From: Saururus chinensis
Lineage: Eukaryota; Streptophyta; Magnoliopsida; Piperales; Saururaceae
Reading direction: 5' to 3'
Length of the DNA: 64,000 nucleotides
Assembly: GCA_035235625.1 (NCBI GenBank)
Contig: CP141143.1
Location: 43,881,178-43,945,177 of the forward strand
The notes below the pieces were generated by a model, which was not told the origin of the DNA, ran no database searches, and was given only the letters and a program-made list of their open reading frames with translations. Positions 10,579-21,683 of this stretch are shown in pieces. Positions within the stretch are counted from its first letter, which is position 1. Every line of letters begins with the position of its first letter. A program made the translations under genes and the position numbers.

Positions 10579-12096
10579 ATGAAACTAATGGTACATGCAA
10601 CTTTTGATGGGAATGCAGACAGTTTTATGAGTAGAGATTTGCTGCAGCTGATGTCTTCTTGGAATGAGGATGAATTTCGGGAGAGAAATTTTGGTGATGA
10701 CGATCTGGGTTCCTCATCTTTTCTTTCCCATTACTTCCAAGACATTGCCCAGGCTTGTCTTGAAGCTGTGGAAGAATTATGGCGGGGGACTGTTGCCTAT
10801 GAAACGAATGGAGTGGTTCATGTTACACTGCTGGCGGCTTACTTCAAAACGGGCAATGCAAAGGGGGCAACGGATTCGTACAAGCAGCTGAAGGACTGGC
10901 CATTCAAGCTGAGTGCTGCGACTTGCACTACCCCTTTGGAGGTTCAGTTGCAATATGGGAAGACGACGAAGTCCAATGCCATGGATGTTGGCTCCCATAC
11001 TAACCTTATTGGTCAATTGTATGCAGCAGAGGGGTGGGCGGAAGAGGCAGAGGAAATGTTTGATGAAATGTCCAGCAGGTTGTTGGATCATGAAGTGGTG
11101 CGTCATGATGCGATGGCTTATGGTTTCATGATTAGGAGGTACTTCAGAGATGGAAAATCAAGTGATGCACTCCGAAATCTGGCCACGATGGTGAATGTGG
11201 AGGCCGGATTGAAGGTCGACATGGGCTTATACAGCAACCTGATTGGGAAATTGGTGGAGAAGGACCTACTTGAGGAGGCAGTGGGTGTTCTCGGTCCAAT
11301 GAAGGTTGGGAGGGTGATGCCTGAACCGATGAACTATGAGAGCAATGTCATGGCTCTCTACCAGGCAGGCGAGCGGGACAAAGTTTGGTTCTTGTTGGCG
11401 ACGGTGCCTAGGAGCGATGTGGCATTTAGTCCTGTGCTACATGAAGCTGAGTCCAAACCTGGTGGTGCAGTTAATAATGACTCAGTTGAGAACGTGGGAG
11501 GCTTGGCCACCCACACTTCAGATGTGGTTGCATTTCCATCTGAAGAAGGCTGCAAGTCCAGTGATGAGCTTGCATCTGTTGCAGCTTCTTCCGTGGAGCA
11601 CTTCCCAAATTTTTATGATGCTGTCCTGCCTTATTTGAATACTATTCTGCGGAATGCCACTGAAGGAGGGGTCTGGTTTCACATGACAGAGAAGCTATTT
11701 GGTGAAATGCCGGTCCTCTCAGTGATTGATGATTCTACAACTTATGGTTTTTTTATTGATGCATACTTCAGTGAAGGGAGAGCAGCCGAATGGTGGAGTT
11801 GTTTAACCAAGTTGGTGAATGCTGTTCGTGTTGCATATGGATTGCAAGTCGACCTAGACTTTTACAGTGAACTAATTGGTAGTGGTGTTGACAATAGTTT
11901 GCTGCAGGAGGCAATGGCATTGCTTAGAAGAATGTCAGATGACAGAGTGACATTGGACACAACATGCTATGCTCTTATAATCATGTTTCTGTGCAAAGAA
12001 GGTCAATTGGATGTTCTCCAGCGGCTGCTAGACTGGATTGATTCTCCGTCTTCCCCGCTCTCAACCATGTGTTCAGCCACTTGTTCAGCTCTTTGA
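10579..12096 (+). CDS. PPR-like (pentatricopeptide/helical repeat) protein, ORF carried by LTR element A
   Basis: The frame is open from 10438 to the stop at 12096. The first in-frame ATG is at 10579 and gives 505 residues; nothing upstream in the frame starts with ATG, so I use it. Numbering from 10438, PPR-like helical pairs are seen around residues 184-212 (TNLIGQLYAAEGWAEEAEEM), 222-260, 261-320, 430-472 (TYGFFIDAYFSEGRAAEW), 473-507 and 508-535 (YALIIMFLCKEGQLDVLQRL). The two halves resemble each other (YGFMIRRYF / YGFFIDAYF; YSNLIG / YSELIG), so the protein seems to be an internal duplication. PPR proteins bind organellar RNA, but I see no clear transit peptide. It has no introns and lies in sense with the element. 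It may be a captured host gene fragment; another helical-repeat family is possible. Confidence 0.65.
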   Translation: MKLMVHATFDGNADSFMSRDLLQLMSSWNEDEFRERNFGDDDLGSSSFLSHYFQDIAQACLEAVEELWRGTVAYETNGVVHVTLLAAYFKTGNAKGATDSYKQLKDWPFKLSAATCTTPLEVQLQYGKTTKSNAMDVGSHTNLIGQLYAAEGWAEEAEEMFDEMSSRLLDHEVVRHDAMAYGFMIRRYFRDGKSSDALRNLATMVNVEAGLKVDMGLYSNLIGKLVEKDLLEEAVGVLGPMKVGRVMPEPMNYESNVMALYQAGERDKVWFLLATVPRSDVAFSPVLHEAESKPGGAVNNDSVENVGGLATHTSDVVAFPSEEGCKSSDELASVAASSVEHFPNFYDAVLPYLNTILRNATEGGVWFHMTEKLFGEMPVLSVIDDSTTYGFFIDAYFSEGRAAEWWSCLTKLVNAVRVAYGLQVDLDFYSELIGSGVDNSLLQEAMALLRRMSDDRVTLDTTCYALIIMFLCKEGQLDVLQRLLDWIDSPSSPLSTMCSATCSAL

Positions 12097-12140
12097 ATTC
12101 AGCATGTGTTAGGAGGCTATCTTTTCCGACTTCGGCCGCT

Positions 12141-12247
12141 TTCACAGATCCGGACCGGCTATTCACAGGGAGCTTGGGTGGGCTCTATGTCTCGAGTTTT
12201 GAGGCCACCTCGAGGACGAGGTGATGCGCAAGCGAAGCATGGTGGAA
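12141..12247 (+). other. Conserved 3' tail of the A/B/C element family
   Basis: It shares with B (52130-52241) and C (39832-39945, minus) a run including GGCTATTCACAG, GTTTTGAGGCCACCTCGAGG, GAGGTGATGCGCAAGC and GCATGGTGGAA next to the 3' LTR. It contains a small inverted repeat (CACCTCGAGGACGAGGTG). As the part next to the 3' LTR it should include the polypurine tract, probably GGTGGAA. Confidence 0.75.
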
Positions 12248-12601
12248 TGTTGTGAATGTTTAGGGGATGCTAGGGGCTGCCATTATGGCCAAGTAGTAGA
12301 GTAATTAGTGCTTTAATTAGTATTATGTAATAAGGGTATTTAAGTAGTTTGGTTAATTAAGTAATTAGTTATTTATTTTAATTATGCTAATGGGCCTTAA
12401 GCGCTTGTTAGTGAGCCCACTTAGCTAGTCTATTTAAATGTAAGGGTTAGGCCCTAAGTTGATTCAGTGAATGATTAATTGTCTGATCTTTTTCCCTTTC
12501 TTCTGTGATTCTCCCCTTTCTGTTTGATGGCCATGCCATTCACCCTCCCATTTCCCGGTCTCCCTGCACCACTCCCTATCCGTGGACATCCATCCACATC
12601 A
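12248..12601 (+). repeat. 3' LTR of element A
   Basis: Starts TGTTGTGAATG, ends CCACATCA, followed by the duplicated target TGGTA. It matches the 5' LTR along its whole length, with roughly 27 differences. Confidence 0.9.
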
Positions 12602-15385
12602 TGGTATCACATTGACCATTTGATTTGTTATCACGAATGTAACAAATGAATGGGAGTCCTCTTTAAACTTCAAATGATATAATGATTTGTGGGAAATCTT
12701 AAAGAACTTTGGTTGTACTCAATTAAAAGGATATATCTTGACCAAAAGTTGTCTTATTGGTTCGTCATTTAGTACGTCAGATTCATTCGTACAAATTATA
12801 CAAATGAGCACATACTTATTTAAAATAATTAAATACATATTCTTGACGAGCTTTGATGCTTTGTTCTTAATCTAATTAAGTAAATAAAATCATATAAATT
12901 AAGGAAGAATGGTCAAATTGTGGTATAACTTCGTCAATTGGATTTATTATTATAATATAACAAATGAATGGGAGGCCTCTTTAAACTTTAAACGATATAA
13001 CGATATGTGCACATTCTTAACGAACATCGGTTTTAATTGATTAAAATGATATAACTTGACCAAAAGTGATCTGATTGGTTCATCGTTCGTGTGTTTAATT
13101 TATTCTTATAAAGATAACAATTGACTATGTATTTATTCCACATTCATACCACGCTTTTTTGATTTGTTCAAAATCTAGATAAGTAATTGATATCAAATAA
13201 GTTAAGGAAGAACGGTCAAATTGTGGTATCACTTTGTCAATTTGATGCGTTATTACAAACATAACAAATAAATGGGAAGTCTCTTTAAAATTTAAACGAA
13301 ATAATGATTTGTGTACATTCTTAAAGAACTTTGCTTTTAATAGATTAAAATGATATAACTTTACCAAAAGTTATCGGATTGGTTTGTCGTTTAGTGCATT
13401 TAATTCATTCCTACAAACTTTTTAAATGAGTACGTATTTATTTAAGACAATTAAATACACATTCGTGATGAGCATTGGTACCTTCTTATAAATATAGTTA
13501 ATTGAATAAAATTAGAGGTCCATTTGGTTGGTTTGTTGCCAATATAACAGATGAATTAGAGGTCATGTTAAACTTTAAGCGGTATAACGATTTGTACACA
13601 TTCTTAACAAACTTCAATTTTAATCGAATAAAAGGACATAACATTATTTTAGTTCATCATTTAGTGCGTTTGATTCATTCTTACAAACTTTGCAAATGAG
13701 TACGTATTTATTTCAAATAATTAAATACACATTTGTGATGATCTTTGGTGCTATGTTCTAAATATAGCTAAGTAAATGAAATTATATAAGTTAAGGAAGA
13801 ATGTTTAAATTCTTGTACCACTTTGTTTTTCTAATTCATTATTACGAACATAACAAATGAATGTGAGGTCTCATTAAACATCAAACGATTTAACGATATG
13901 TACACATTCTTAATGAACTTCGGTTTTAATCGATTAAAATGATATAACTTGACCAAAAGTGGTCCAATTGGTTCGTCATTTTGTGTGTTTTATTCATTCT
14001 TACAAACTTTGAAAAATAGTATGTATTTATCTAAAAAAATTAATTACACATTTGTTAGGAGCTTGTGTTTTTTTTGTAAATCATGTAAGTTATGGGAGAA
14101 CGGTCAATTTGTTGTATCACTTTGTTTATTTGATTCGTTATTACAAACGTAACAAATGAATGAGAGGTCTCTTCAAACTTTAGATGATATAATGATTTGT
14201 GGTCAAGCTTAACGAACAAAAGTGTACGTTAGATTCATTCCTACAAACTTTACAAATGAGTACGTATTTATTTAAAATAATTAAATATATATTCGTGACA
14301 TGCTTTGATGCATTGTTCTTAGTCTAACTAAGAAAATAAAATCATATAGGTTAAGGAAGAATGGTCAAATTGTGGTATCACTTTATCAATTTGATTTGTT
14401 ATTATGAACATAACAAATGAATAGGAATTGTTTTTAAACTTTAAATGATATAAAAATATGTGCACATTCTTAATGAACTTCGGTTTTAATTTATTAAGAT
14501 GATATAATTTGACCAAAATTTGTCTGATTGGTTCATCGTTCGTGCATTTGATTTATTCTTATAAACATAACAATTGAGTATGCATTTATATATATTAATT
14601 AAATACACATTCATAACATGTTTTTGTGATTTGTTCAAAATCTTGTTATGTAAATGAAATCAAATAAGTTAAGGAAGAACGGTCAAATTGTGGTATCACT
14701 TTGTCAATTTGATGTGTTATTACGAACATAACAAATAAATGAGAGGTCTCTTTAAACTTGAAATGATATAAAGATTTGTGTACATTCTTAACGAACTTCT
14801 CTTTTAATACATTAAAATGATGTAACTTGACCAAAAGTTGTCTGATTGGTTCGTTGTTTAGTGTGTTTAATTCATTCTTACAAACTTTCCAAATGAGTAC
14901 GTATTTATTTAAAATAATTAAATACGTATTCGTGACGAGCTTTGGTGCTATGTTCTAAATCTAGTTAAGTAAATGAAATCATATAAGTTAAGGAGGAACA
15001 GTTAAATTGTGGTATCACTTTGTTTATTTAATTCATTCTTAAGAACATAACAAATGAATTGGAAGTCTCTTTAAACTTTATACGATATAACGATATGTTC
15101 ACATTCTTAATGAACTTCAGTTTCAATCGATTAATGACCAAAAGTGGTCTGATTTATTCATCCCTCAGTGCATTTAAATCATTCATACAGACTTGGAAAA
15201 TGAGTATGTATTTATTTAAAATAATTAAATACACATTCCTGACAAGCTTTGGTGCTTTATATCTCTAAATCAAGTGAAGTAAACAAAATCATATAAGTTA
15301 AATAAGAATGGTTAAATTGTGGTATCAATTTTTCCATTTGATTCGTTATTATGAACGTAACAAATGAATGAAAGGTCTCTTTAAA
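12602..15385 (+). repeat. 319-bp satellite, about 8.8 monomers (forward)
   Basis: Same monomer and orientation as 6827-8574, resuming in register after the TGGTA duplication. Some units are shortened by small deletions (near 13500 and 14050-14230). It stops abruptly at about 15385, after GGTCTCTTTAAA. The next satellite (23431) starts at a different point of the monomer, so satellite DNA was lost or rearranged across the intervening block. Confidence 0.92.
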
Positions 15386-15487
15386 ATTCCACCTACTGAG
15401 TTTAAAAATACTCACCCACCTCCAGACTTTAAGAAGAAGACCAGTCAGAAGAAGAAGACGCGTCGGAGGAAGAAGATTTATTTGAGG
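15386..15487. mobile_element. Short scrap of Tekay-like LTR at a chimeric junction
   Basis: ATTCCACCTACTGAG and AAAATACTCACCCACCTCC match 22992-23033 of the Tekay-like 3' LTR closely. The match fades by about 15440. A purine-rich, AAGAAG-like stretch then leads into gag of the minus-strand Athila-like element. The matching gag of element 1 continues differently after SSN, which places the breakpoint near 15487. Confidence 0.6.
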
Positions 15488-16691
15488 AAGGAGGGGGTAC
15501 CTGCACATTAGACTCATTTCTCCAACTAAAGTTTGGATGATTTCTCCAATTAGGAATATAAGTTTTAGAATAAGGAGAAGAGAAAGGCATTTTGTAAGTA
15601 TTCATAACACTTGCTTGAGTATGTAACACTTCTTGAAAAGCAGGGATTGTTGGATAATCCTGTGTTTGGTGTCCATCACTCTCACATATACTACAAATAT
15701 CTAGTGCTTTTTGAGAAGCTTTAGACATGTTTTCCCTATTTATTTCCATAGCCTCAACTTTTCTAGTTAAACTTGAAATTTTTGCTTTTATATCATCCTC
15801 TTCTTTAAGAAGGTACATGCCCCCCTTAGTTGTCCCATTAGATTTGGTCTTAATATTACTTTCAAATTCATTAGAATCTTCCCATGATTGAGCATTTTCA
15901 GCTAACACATCAAAATAGTCCCATGCTTCCTCAGGTTCTTTACTTAAAAATTCTCCATTACACTTCATTTCAACAAATTGCCTCATCTGAGAAGTCAAGC
16001 CATTATAAAAGAAACTAATTGTAGGCCATGTTTCATATCCATGATGTGGGCATAATAACAAAAGTTCTTTAAATCTTTTCAATCATTGAAATAAAGTCTC
16101 ATTTTCTTTTTATGAAAAATTCATGATGTTCTTTCTAAGTGTATTAGTTCTATGGGTGGGGAAAAACTTTTTCAAAAATTCTCTTTGCATTTCTTGCCAT
16201 GTTCCAATAGATCTTGGCTTCAAAGAATTCAACCAATTTTTTATTTTTTCCTTTAAATAAAATGGAAAGAGTTTTAATCGAATAACATCATTTGAAACAT
16301 TTTGGTTTGGCAAAGTTGCACAAACCTCTTCAAACTCTTTTAAATGCAAATATGGGCTTTCCGAATCTAAGCCATGAAATTTTGGTAGTAATTGAATTAT
16401 ACCCGACTTGAGTTCAAAACCACCCATATTAGTTGGAAAAATCATGCAAGAAGGAGAACTTGATCTAGTTGGTTGTAAATAATCACGTAAGGTTTTAACT
16501 TGAATATTTTGTGCATTATTATCCCCATTATCACTTCTTAGTTCCTCATTAGTTCTTAGATCCTCTATTGTATCAAAATAAAGATAATTTTCAAAAGATT
16601 TGTTCACTCTTTTCAATCGTCCAGAATTATTACGCACCCATGTGAACATGCAACAACAATTTTTATTTTTTTTAGTAACAAATGAAAGCAA
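15488..16691 (-). pseudogene. gag of truncated Athila-like element (one in-frame stop, 3' end cut)
   Basis: Two collinear open stretches (16691-16110 and 16082-15488) make up gag; the short gap contains a stop after NIMNFS. The upstream part has the core gag signature of plant gypsy elements: LLPKFHGLDSESPYLHLKEF, then TWQEMQREFLKKFFPTHR. The downstream part matches gag of the element at position 1 almost residue for residue. It includes a zinc knuckle CSICESDGHQTQDY whose last cysteine has become tyrosine. After VQVPPPSSN the frame runs into unrelated DNA and its serine-rich end is an artefact of the junction. Gag forms the virus-like particle in the cytoplasm. Confidence 0.85.
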
Positions 16692-17007
16692 AAGTGCAAA
16701 AATTAAATGAAAAAATATATAAAGTTAGAGAGTTAGAAGTTAATGGACAAAAATTAAAATTGCAAAATAAGGCCAAAGGCACTATAAAGGCACACGTTTG
16801 ATCCCAAAAAATTTTCGATAGTAACGTGGGTAGTGCCTTCGGTCTCAAAAAAAAGAAAAATTACAGAATTTAAGTACTAAAAGTAAATGACATAAAGTAA
16901 ATTACTAAATTTAAAGAGTTAGTAAGCAAAAATAAAAGTTATAGAATTAGTAAAGTTAGAGTGAGTTATTTTTTTCGTAACGGATTCTTGTCACACGTTG
17001 CCATCAC
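16692..17007 (-). other. Leader between primer site and gag
   Basis: About 315 bp of AT-rich DNA with no ORF. Near 16780-16860 there is a purine-rich stretch and the repeated phrase GGCACTA / AAGGCAC. It should be the 5' untranslated and packaging region of the element RNA. Confidence 0.5.
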
Positions 17008-17022
17008 CGGCAATGGCGCCAA
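17008..17022 (-). other. Primer binding site, tRNA-Asp type
   Basis: The minus strand reads TGGCGCCATTGCCGG two bases past the LTR. Athila-group elements commonly carry a similar TGGCGCCGTTGCCGG site assigned to tRNA-Asp. It gives orientation and supports the clade call. Confidence 0.75.
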
Positions 17023-17024
17023 TT

Positions 17025-18422
17025 TGTTGTTACGTCCAAACTAAGACTATGAAGGAGTCTAGTTCAAATTTCTTTTTTTACTTGTCAACTATAGTAAACA
17101 AGGTCGATCCACAAGGAAAGCCTTATATGACACAGAAAACTATTACGAAGAGAACAAAATAGAGAAGAAAAGTGAAATAGATAATAAAAGACAATCAAAG
17201 AGAAAGTGCTAAGGCATCGAAAATCCACTTGCAATAAATTTCTAATGTATACTTCATTCAAATGATAACTCAATTAAGATCAAATGAAAATTTGTCTCAA
17301 TCGGAAAATTTATCTTTTAAAGAACTTTGAAATAGAACAATAATAATTGATTGTTTACTACGTGAAAGTATTAAGTATATAATCACAGGGAATTATAAGC
17401 ATTCCGCATGCCTTTCGTCAACGCTGAATCAAATAATTATATAGATTATAAACTCCTTAAATATGAAACATCAATTTAAAATGATAAAGAACTTACTTGA
17501 ATCAAAGTATCCATTAAATATCAAGTGCAAGCTTCATTCCTAGCCTTTGCTTGAGAGCTTTAGAATGCCATTACAATAAAACTAAAAACAAAATTACAAA
17601 ATGAGAGAAGAAAATAGGGGAAGAGAGCTCCAAAGAGGAGAGAATGATGCTTCTATCACGTCCACCCCTCTATTTATAGGAGTAGAAGGGGTATCTTCAA
17701 ATAGGAAAGTCAAATCATATCTTTGGATTACATCCTGATTGATTTCCTGATTGGTTGCTTCTTTGGCAATGATTAGATACTAAATAAATCAAATAAATCA
17801 ATGATTTATTTAACAAATAAGTATCTTTGAATCTTCCTTTAGTTAACCAATCATCCTCCTTGTCTTTCCTTATATATATCAATCAGAATCAATGAAACTA
17901 TTCTTCATGTGTTGGCCTCGGGTTAGTTTACTAGCTATCCCTGTACATGCCAGATTGGACCTATAAATATTTAGAGTTTGGAATTGCTTCCTAAAATAAC
18001 TATTGTAGCCACGAAATTCTTGTTTCCAATGCCACTAGAATCATATCAATCTGAATTATACAGAAAACGATATGATCAAAATACTAAGTCTGTATCAATC
18101 TGTCTGAATCAACTTCTTTCCTAATTTAGTTCTCTTGATGCAAAATCTCAAATCCAACGGGTCCACAAGGTTGTGTTTGACCATTCCATGCATGTTTAGA
18201 CCATTATGAGCCCATTCCTGACTTTTAAATAGCTTTGGGTAGTTGGGCTTCACTTCCTCTTCCAGTTGGATCCTGTTGAAGCCTATTTAGACATGTAAAC
18301 TCAATTAAGGTCCAACTAACCTATTCAAAACATAAATAGCCCAAATAAGCAATAAATTAATGCAAAATAGGATTGCAATTCGAAATGTGAAGCATTTAAT
18401 TTAACATTATTTTAGTGCATCA
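17025..18422 (-). repeat. 5' LTR of truncated Athila-like element
   Basis: About 1398 bp, TGATGCACT at the right end and CGTAACAACA at the left end when read on the minus strand. It is homologous along its length to 3340-4772 and 19504-20953. The TATA box (TATAAATA) is at 17671-17678 on the minus strand. Confidence 0.9.
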
Positions 18423-19498
18423 AATATTATTACCCCTCATGATTTAGAATTAGCAGTAGTAGTTTTCACCTTAAAACTTTGGAGACATTATTTGTATGGA
18501 GAGAAATTTGTAATTTTTACAGATCATCAGAATCGGAAGAACATTTTCTCTCAAAATGATATTAATTTAAGGCAAAAACGATGGATTGAATACCTTAATG
18601 ATTATGATGTCTCTATTCAATACCACTTAGGAAAAGCCCATGTTGTGGTCAATGCGTTGAGTAGAAAACCCACTGGGAAGGTAGCTCAAATGTTGGTAAA
18701 AGAATGGAGATTGGTGGAAGAAGCAATAGGTATGCAACCTATGATACAATCAAGAAACAAACAAACTTTTGTAGCTAATCTTGAGGTAAAATCTAAATTG
18801 GTTGAGCTCATTCTAGAGGCCCAAAAAGAGGATGCAGAAGCACAAACCTTCTTAGATATGCCTGACTTTAATAAAAGCTCTCATGATGAAATAAGATTTA
18901 GAGAGAGATTAGTAGTACGAGGAGTACCTGAACTAAAACAAGAACTATTACACAAAGCACATAGGTCTCAATACACTGTCCACCCAGGGGGAACAAAAAT
19001 GTACCAAGACATAAAAAGATATTATTGGTGGAAGGGGATGAAGAGGGACATAGCAGAATTTGTCTCTAAATGTCTTACTTGTCAGCAAGTTAAAGCGGAA
19101 CATCAAAAACCATCAGGTAACCTTCAACCTATTGAAATTCCAAAATGGAAATGGGAGCACATTTCCATGCATTTTGTTTCAGGTTTACCTAGAACTTCAT
19201 TCGGCCATGAATCTATTTGGGATATAGTGGATAGACTTACTAAAAGTATGCATTTTCGTCCCCTAATGAAGATCCAGACGTTGAATGCTTTGGCAAGAAT
19301 GTACATAAAAGAAATTGTGAGTCCACATGGAGTACCATTATTGATCATTTCTAATCGGGATAGTCGATTCACTTCCCACTTTTCGCAATGACTTCAAGAA
19401 GAGTTAGATACTAATCTCATATTTAGTATAGCCTTCCACCTGCAGACAGATGGTCAGTCTAAAAGAACTATTCAGACATTAGAAGATATGTTATAGGC
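18423..19498 (+). pseudogene. RNase H and integrase (first part) of Tekay-like element
   Basis: RNase H is seen first: HDLELAVVVFTLKLWRHYL, YGEKFVIFTDHQ and the end signature KAHVVVNALSRK (18440-18670). The integrase zinc finger follows: HKAHRSQYTVHPGGTKM then CLTCQQVK (18950-19095). The catalytic core is badly damaged. The first Asp is His (ISMHFVSGLP where SMDFV is usual), the second is Asn (ISNRDSRFTS where SDRD is usual), and the Glu is Lys (QTDGQSKRT where QSERT is usual). A stop at 19389 and another at 19493 break the frame before the solo LTR insertion. It cannot have integrated anything in its present form. Confidence 0.88.
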
Positions 19499-20958
19499 AT
19501 GCATATTGTTACGTTTGAACCAAGAATGTGAAGTTGTCCAATTCAAATTTGTTTTACTTGCCAATTGTAGTACACAAGGTCGATCCATAAGGAAAGCCTT
19601 GTGCAACAAAGAAAATTATTACAAAAAAAAATATAGAAAAGAAAAAATTAAGAGAGAAAGAGTATTAGAGTATTGAGGTAATAAAGAGTTAAGAAAACAA
19701 TAAGATAAAACACTAAGGCATTAAGGGTCATTGTACCATCTAGTGATGTTCTTCATGTGTCATGTTATCTTAGTTAGAATTGAATGAAAATTCTATCTAA
19801 TCGAATGATATGAATAATAAAAACAAAAATAAAGATAAAAAAAATACTTTGGATAGATGAAGGATAAAAAGAATTGTTTCTTCAATAGTTCTATGTATCA
19901 AAACTACAAAAGATCAAGAAGGAGAGCCTTCAAGAATCTTATGTGTCAAAATCACAAAGAAACAAGAAGATAAATAATATTAAATAAACATCACTTCAAA
20001 TAACTAATACTTACTTGAAACCATTGATAAAACATAAATAGAACCCCATTAGATTGTTACAAATCACCTATAACCTTAGCTAGAGAGCTTAGAAAGCCAT
20101 TACAATAAATATAAAAACAAAAGTACAAAAGAAGAGAAGAAAAATAGGAGAACACAACTCCAAAGAGGAGGGGATGATGCCTCTACCATGTACACCCCTC
20201 TATTTATAGGAGTAGAAGGGGTTGCTTCAAAGGGGAAGGTCTAATCATATCCCTTGATTGAATCCTAATTGATTGCTTGATTGGTTGTTTCTTTGGCAAT
20301 GTTTAAATTCTAAATCAATCAAATAAATCAATGATTTATTAAGCAAATAAGTATCTTTTATTCTTTCTTTAGTTATCCAATCAGCCTCATTGTCTTTCCT
20401 TATGTATATCAATCACAACTAATGAAAAGATCCTCCAAGTGTTGGCCTCGGGTTAGTTAACTAGCTGTCCATTTGCAGATCAAATTTGACCCATATATAT
20501 TCGGAATTATGAATTTGCTCTTTAAATAGTGATTATAGCCACAGACGTCTTCTTTCTAATGCCAAAAGAATCATATCAATCCGAATTTTAGATAGAAAGA
20601 TATGACCGTAATACTAAGTCTCTATCAATATGTCTAAATTAGCTTATTCCCGAATTTGGTTCTCTTTGATGCAAATCTGAAATCCAATGGGTCCACAAGG
20701 TTATGTTCAACCATTCAATGCATTCTTAGACCATAAAGAGCCCATTCTTCACCTTTTAATAACTTTAAGTAGTTGGGCTTCTTTTCCTCTTCCACTTGGA
20801 TCCTATCGAAGCCCATTTTGATATGTTAACACAATGGAGGCCCAACTCACCTAGTCAAGATATAAATAGCACATATAAGCAATGAATTAACAAAAAATAC
20901 GATTGTAATTGAAGATTTTAAAATATTTAAGTAAACATTATTTCAATGCATCAATGCA
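19499..20958 (-). mobile_element. Athila-like solo LTR with target duplication ATGCA
   Basis: The LTR spans 19504-20953, with TGATGCA at the right end and CGTAACAATA at the left end on the minus strand. It is flanked by perfect ATGCA copies (19499-19503 and 20954-20958). No internal region remains, so it arose by recombination between the two LTRs of a full element. TATA box at 20201-20208 (minus). The insertion split the integrase reading frame of the Tekay-like element. Confidence 0.92.
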
Positions 20959-21652
20959 CCATAGATTGGAAAGGTAACTGAGATGAGCACTTGCCATTGA
21001 TTGAATTTTCTTATAAGAACAGTTATCATTCCAGTATAGGCATGGCACCATATGAGGCTCTTTAAGGTCGACCTTGTTGATCCCCAAATTGTTGGAGTGA
21101 AGTTGGGGAAAGAAAGTTAGTGAAGTCAGAGCTTTTACAGTAGTGTGCTGATAAGGTAAAGCTATCAAGAATCGATTAGTGATAGCTCAGAGTAGTCAAA
21201 AGAGCTCTGCCGATCAAAGAAGGAAAGACCTCGATTTCTGCATAGGTGATTAGGTACTACCTAAGGTATCACCAACTCGAGGAGTTACAAGATTTGGTAT
21301 TAATGGAAAACTAAGTCCTCGATATGTAGGACCATATGAAATTATGGACAGATTGGATTTACCTCTACAAGACAATGTACATAATGCATTTCATGTGTCT
21401 ATACTTCACAAATATGTGCAAGATCCTTCTCATATCCAAGATTAGACAATGGTCACCCTAGAACCTGATTTGACCTTTGAAGAAAAACTAGTCAAAATTT
21501 TGGATCAAAAGTAGCAAATCTTGACAACAAAAAGGATTCAATTTGTAAAAGCATAATGGCAGCATCATTCTTCTGAGGAAGCCAAATGGGAATTAGAAAG
21601 TGAAATGTTAAAGAAATATCCAAAACGATTTGAAAAGTAGCGAGTTCAATTT
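20954..21652 (+). pseudogene. Integrase C-terminus and chromodomain of Tekay-like element
   Basis: The frame resumes after the solo LTR with LPLIEFSYKNSYHSS and GMAPYEAL, the usual end of the integrase core. It then shows the GPF/Y-type module (LSPRYVGPYEIMDRL; NAFHVSILHKYV). A chromodomain follows near 21510-21640 (VKILDQK, QHHSSEEAKWELES, KYPKRFEK), ending in a stop. Chromodomains of this kind direct insertion to heterochromatin. Several stops and frame changes (about 21120-21260) show it is dead. Confidence 0.85.
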
Positions 21653-21670
21653 CGAGGAAAAAATTTCTTT

Positions 21671-21683
21671 AAGGGGGAAAGAT
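21671..21683 (+). other. Polypurine tract of Tekay-like element
   Basis: AAGGGGGAAAGAT lies directly before the LTR start TGTGACAACCC, downstream of the chromodomain stop. It is the plus-strand primer. Confidence 0.8.

Larger units (their letters stand above)
8575..12601 (+). mobile_element. Non-autonomous LTR retrotransposon A carrying a PPR-like ORF
   Basis: Two LTRs of about 353 bp (8575-8926 and 12248-12601) flank 3.3 kb with no protease, reverse transcriptase or integrase. The target-site duplication TGGTA (8570-8574 and 12602-12606) is perfect, and removing the element rejoins a satellite monomer. The primer site is tRNA-iMet type. The last 107 bp before the 3' LTR match elements B (52130-52241) and C (39832-39945, minus). 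LTR starts and primer site resemble those of the Reina-like elements nearby (TGTTGTG), so Reina-like proteins are plausible movers; this is inference. Confidence 0.9.
15488..18422 (-). mobile_element. Truncated Athila-like retrotransposon: 5' LTR, primer site, leader, gag
   Basis: On the minus strand the order is LTR (18422-17025), primer site, leader of about 300 bp, then gag, cut off near 15487. Protease, any pol and the 3' LTR are missing. On the right it interrupts the RNase H of a plus-strand Tekay-like element right after the LTR border. The other half of that Tekay-like gene is not found to the left, so a deletion followed insertion. Confidence 0.85.
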
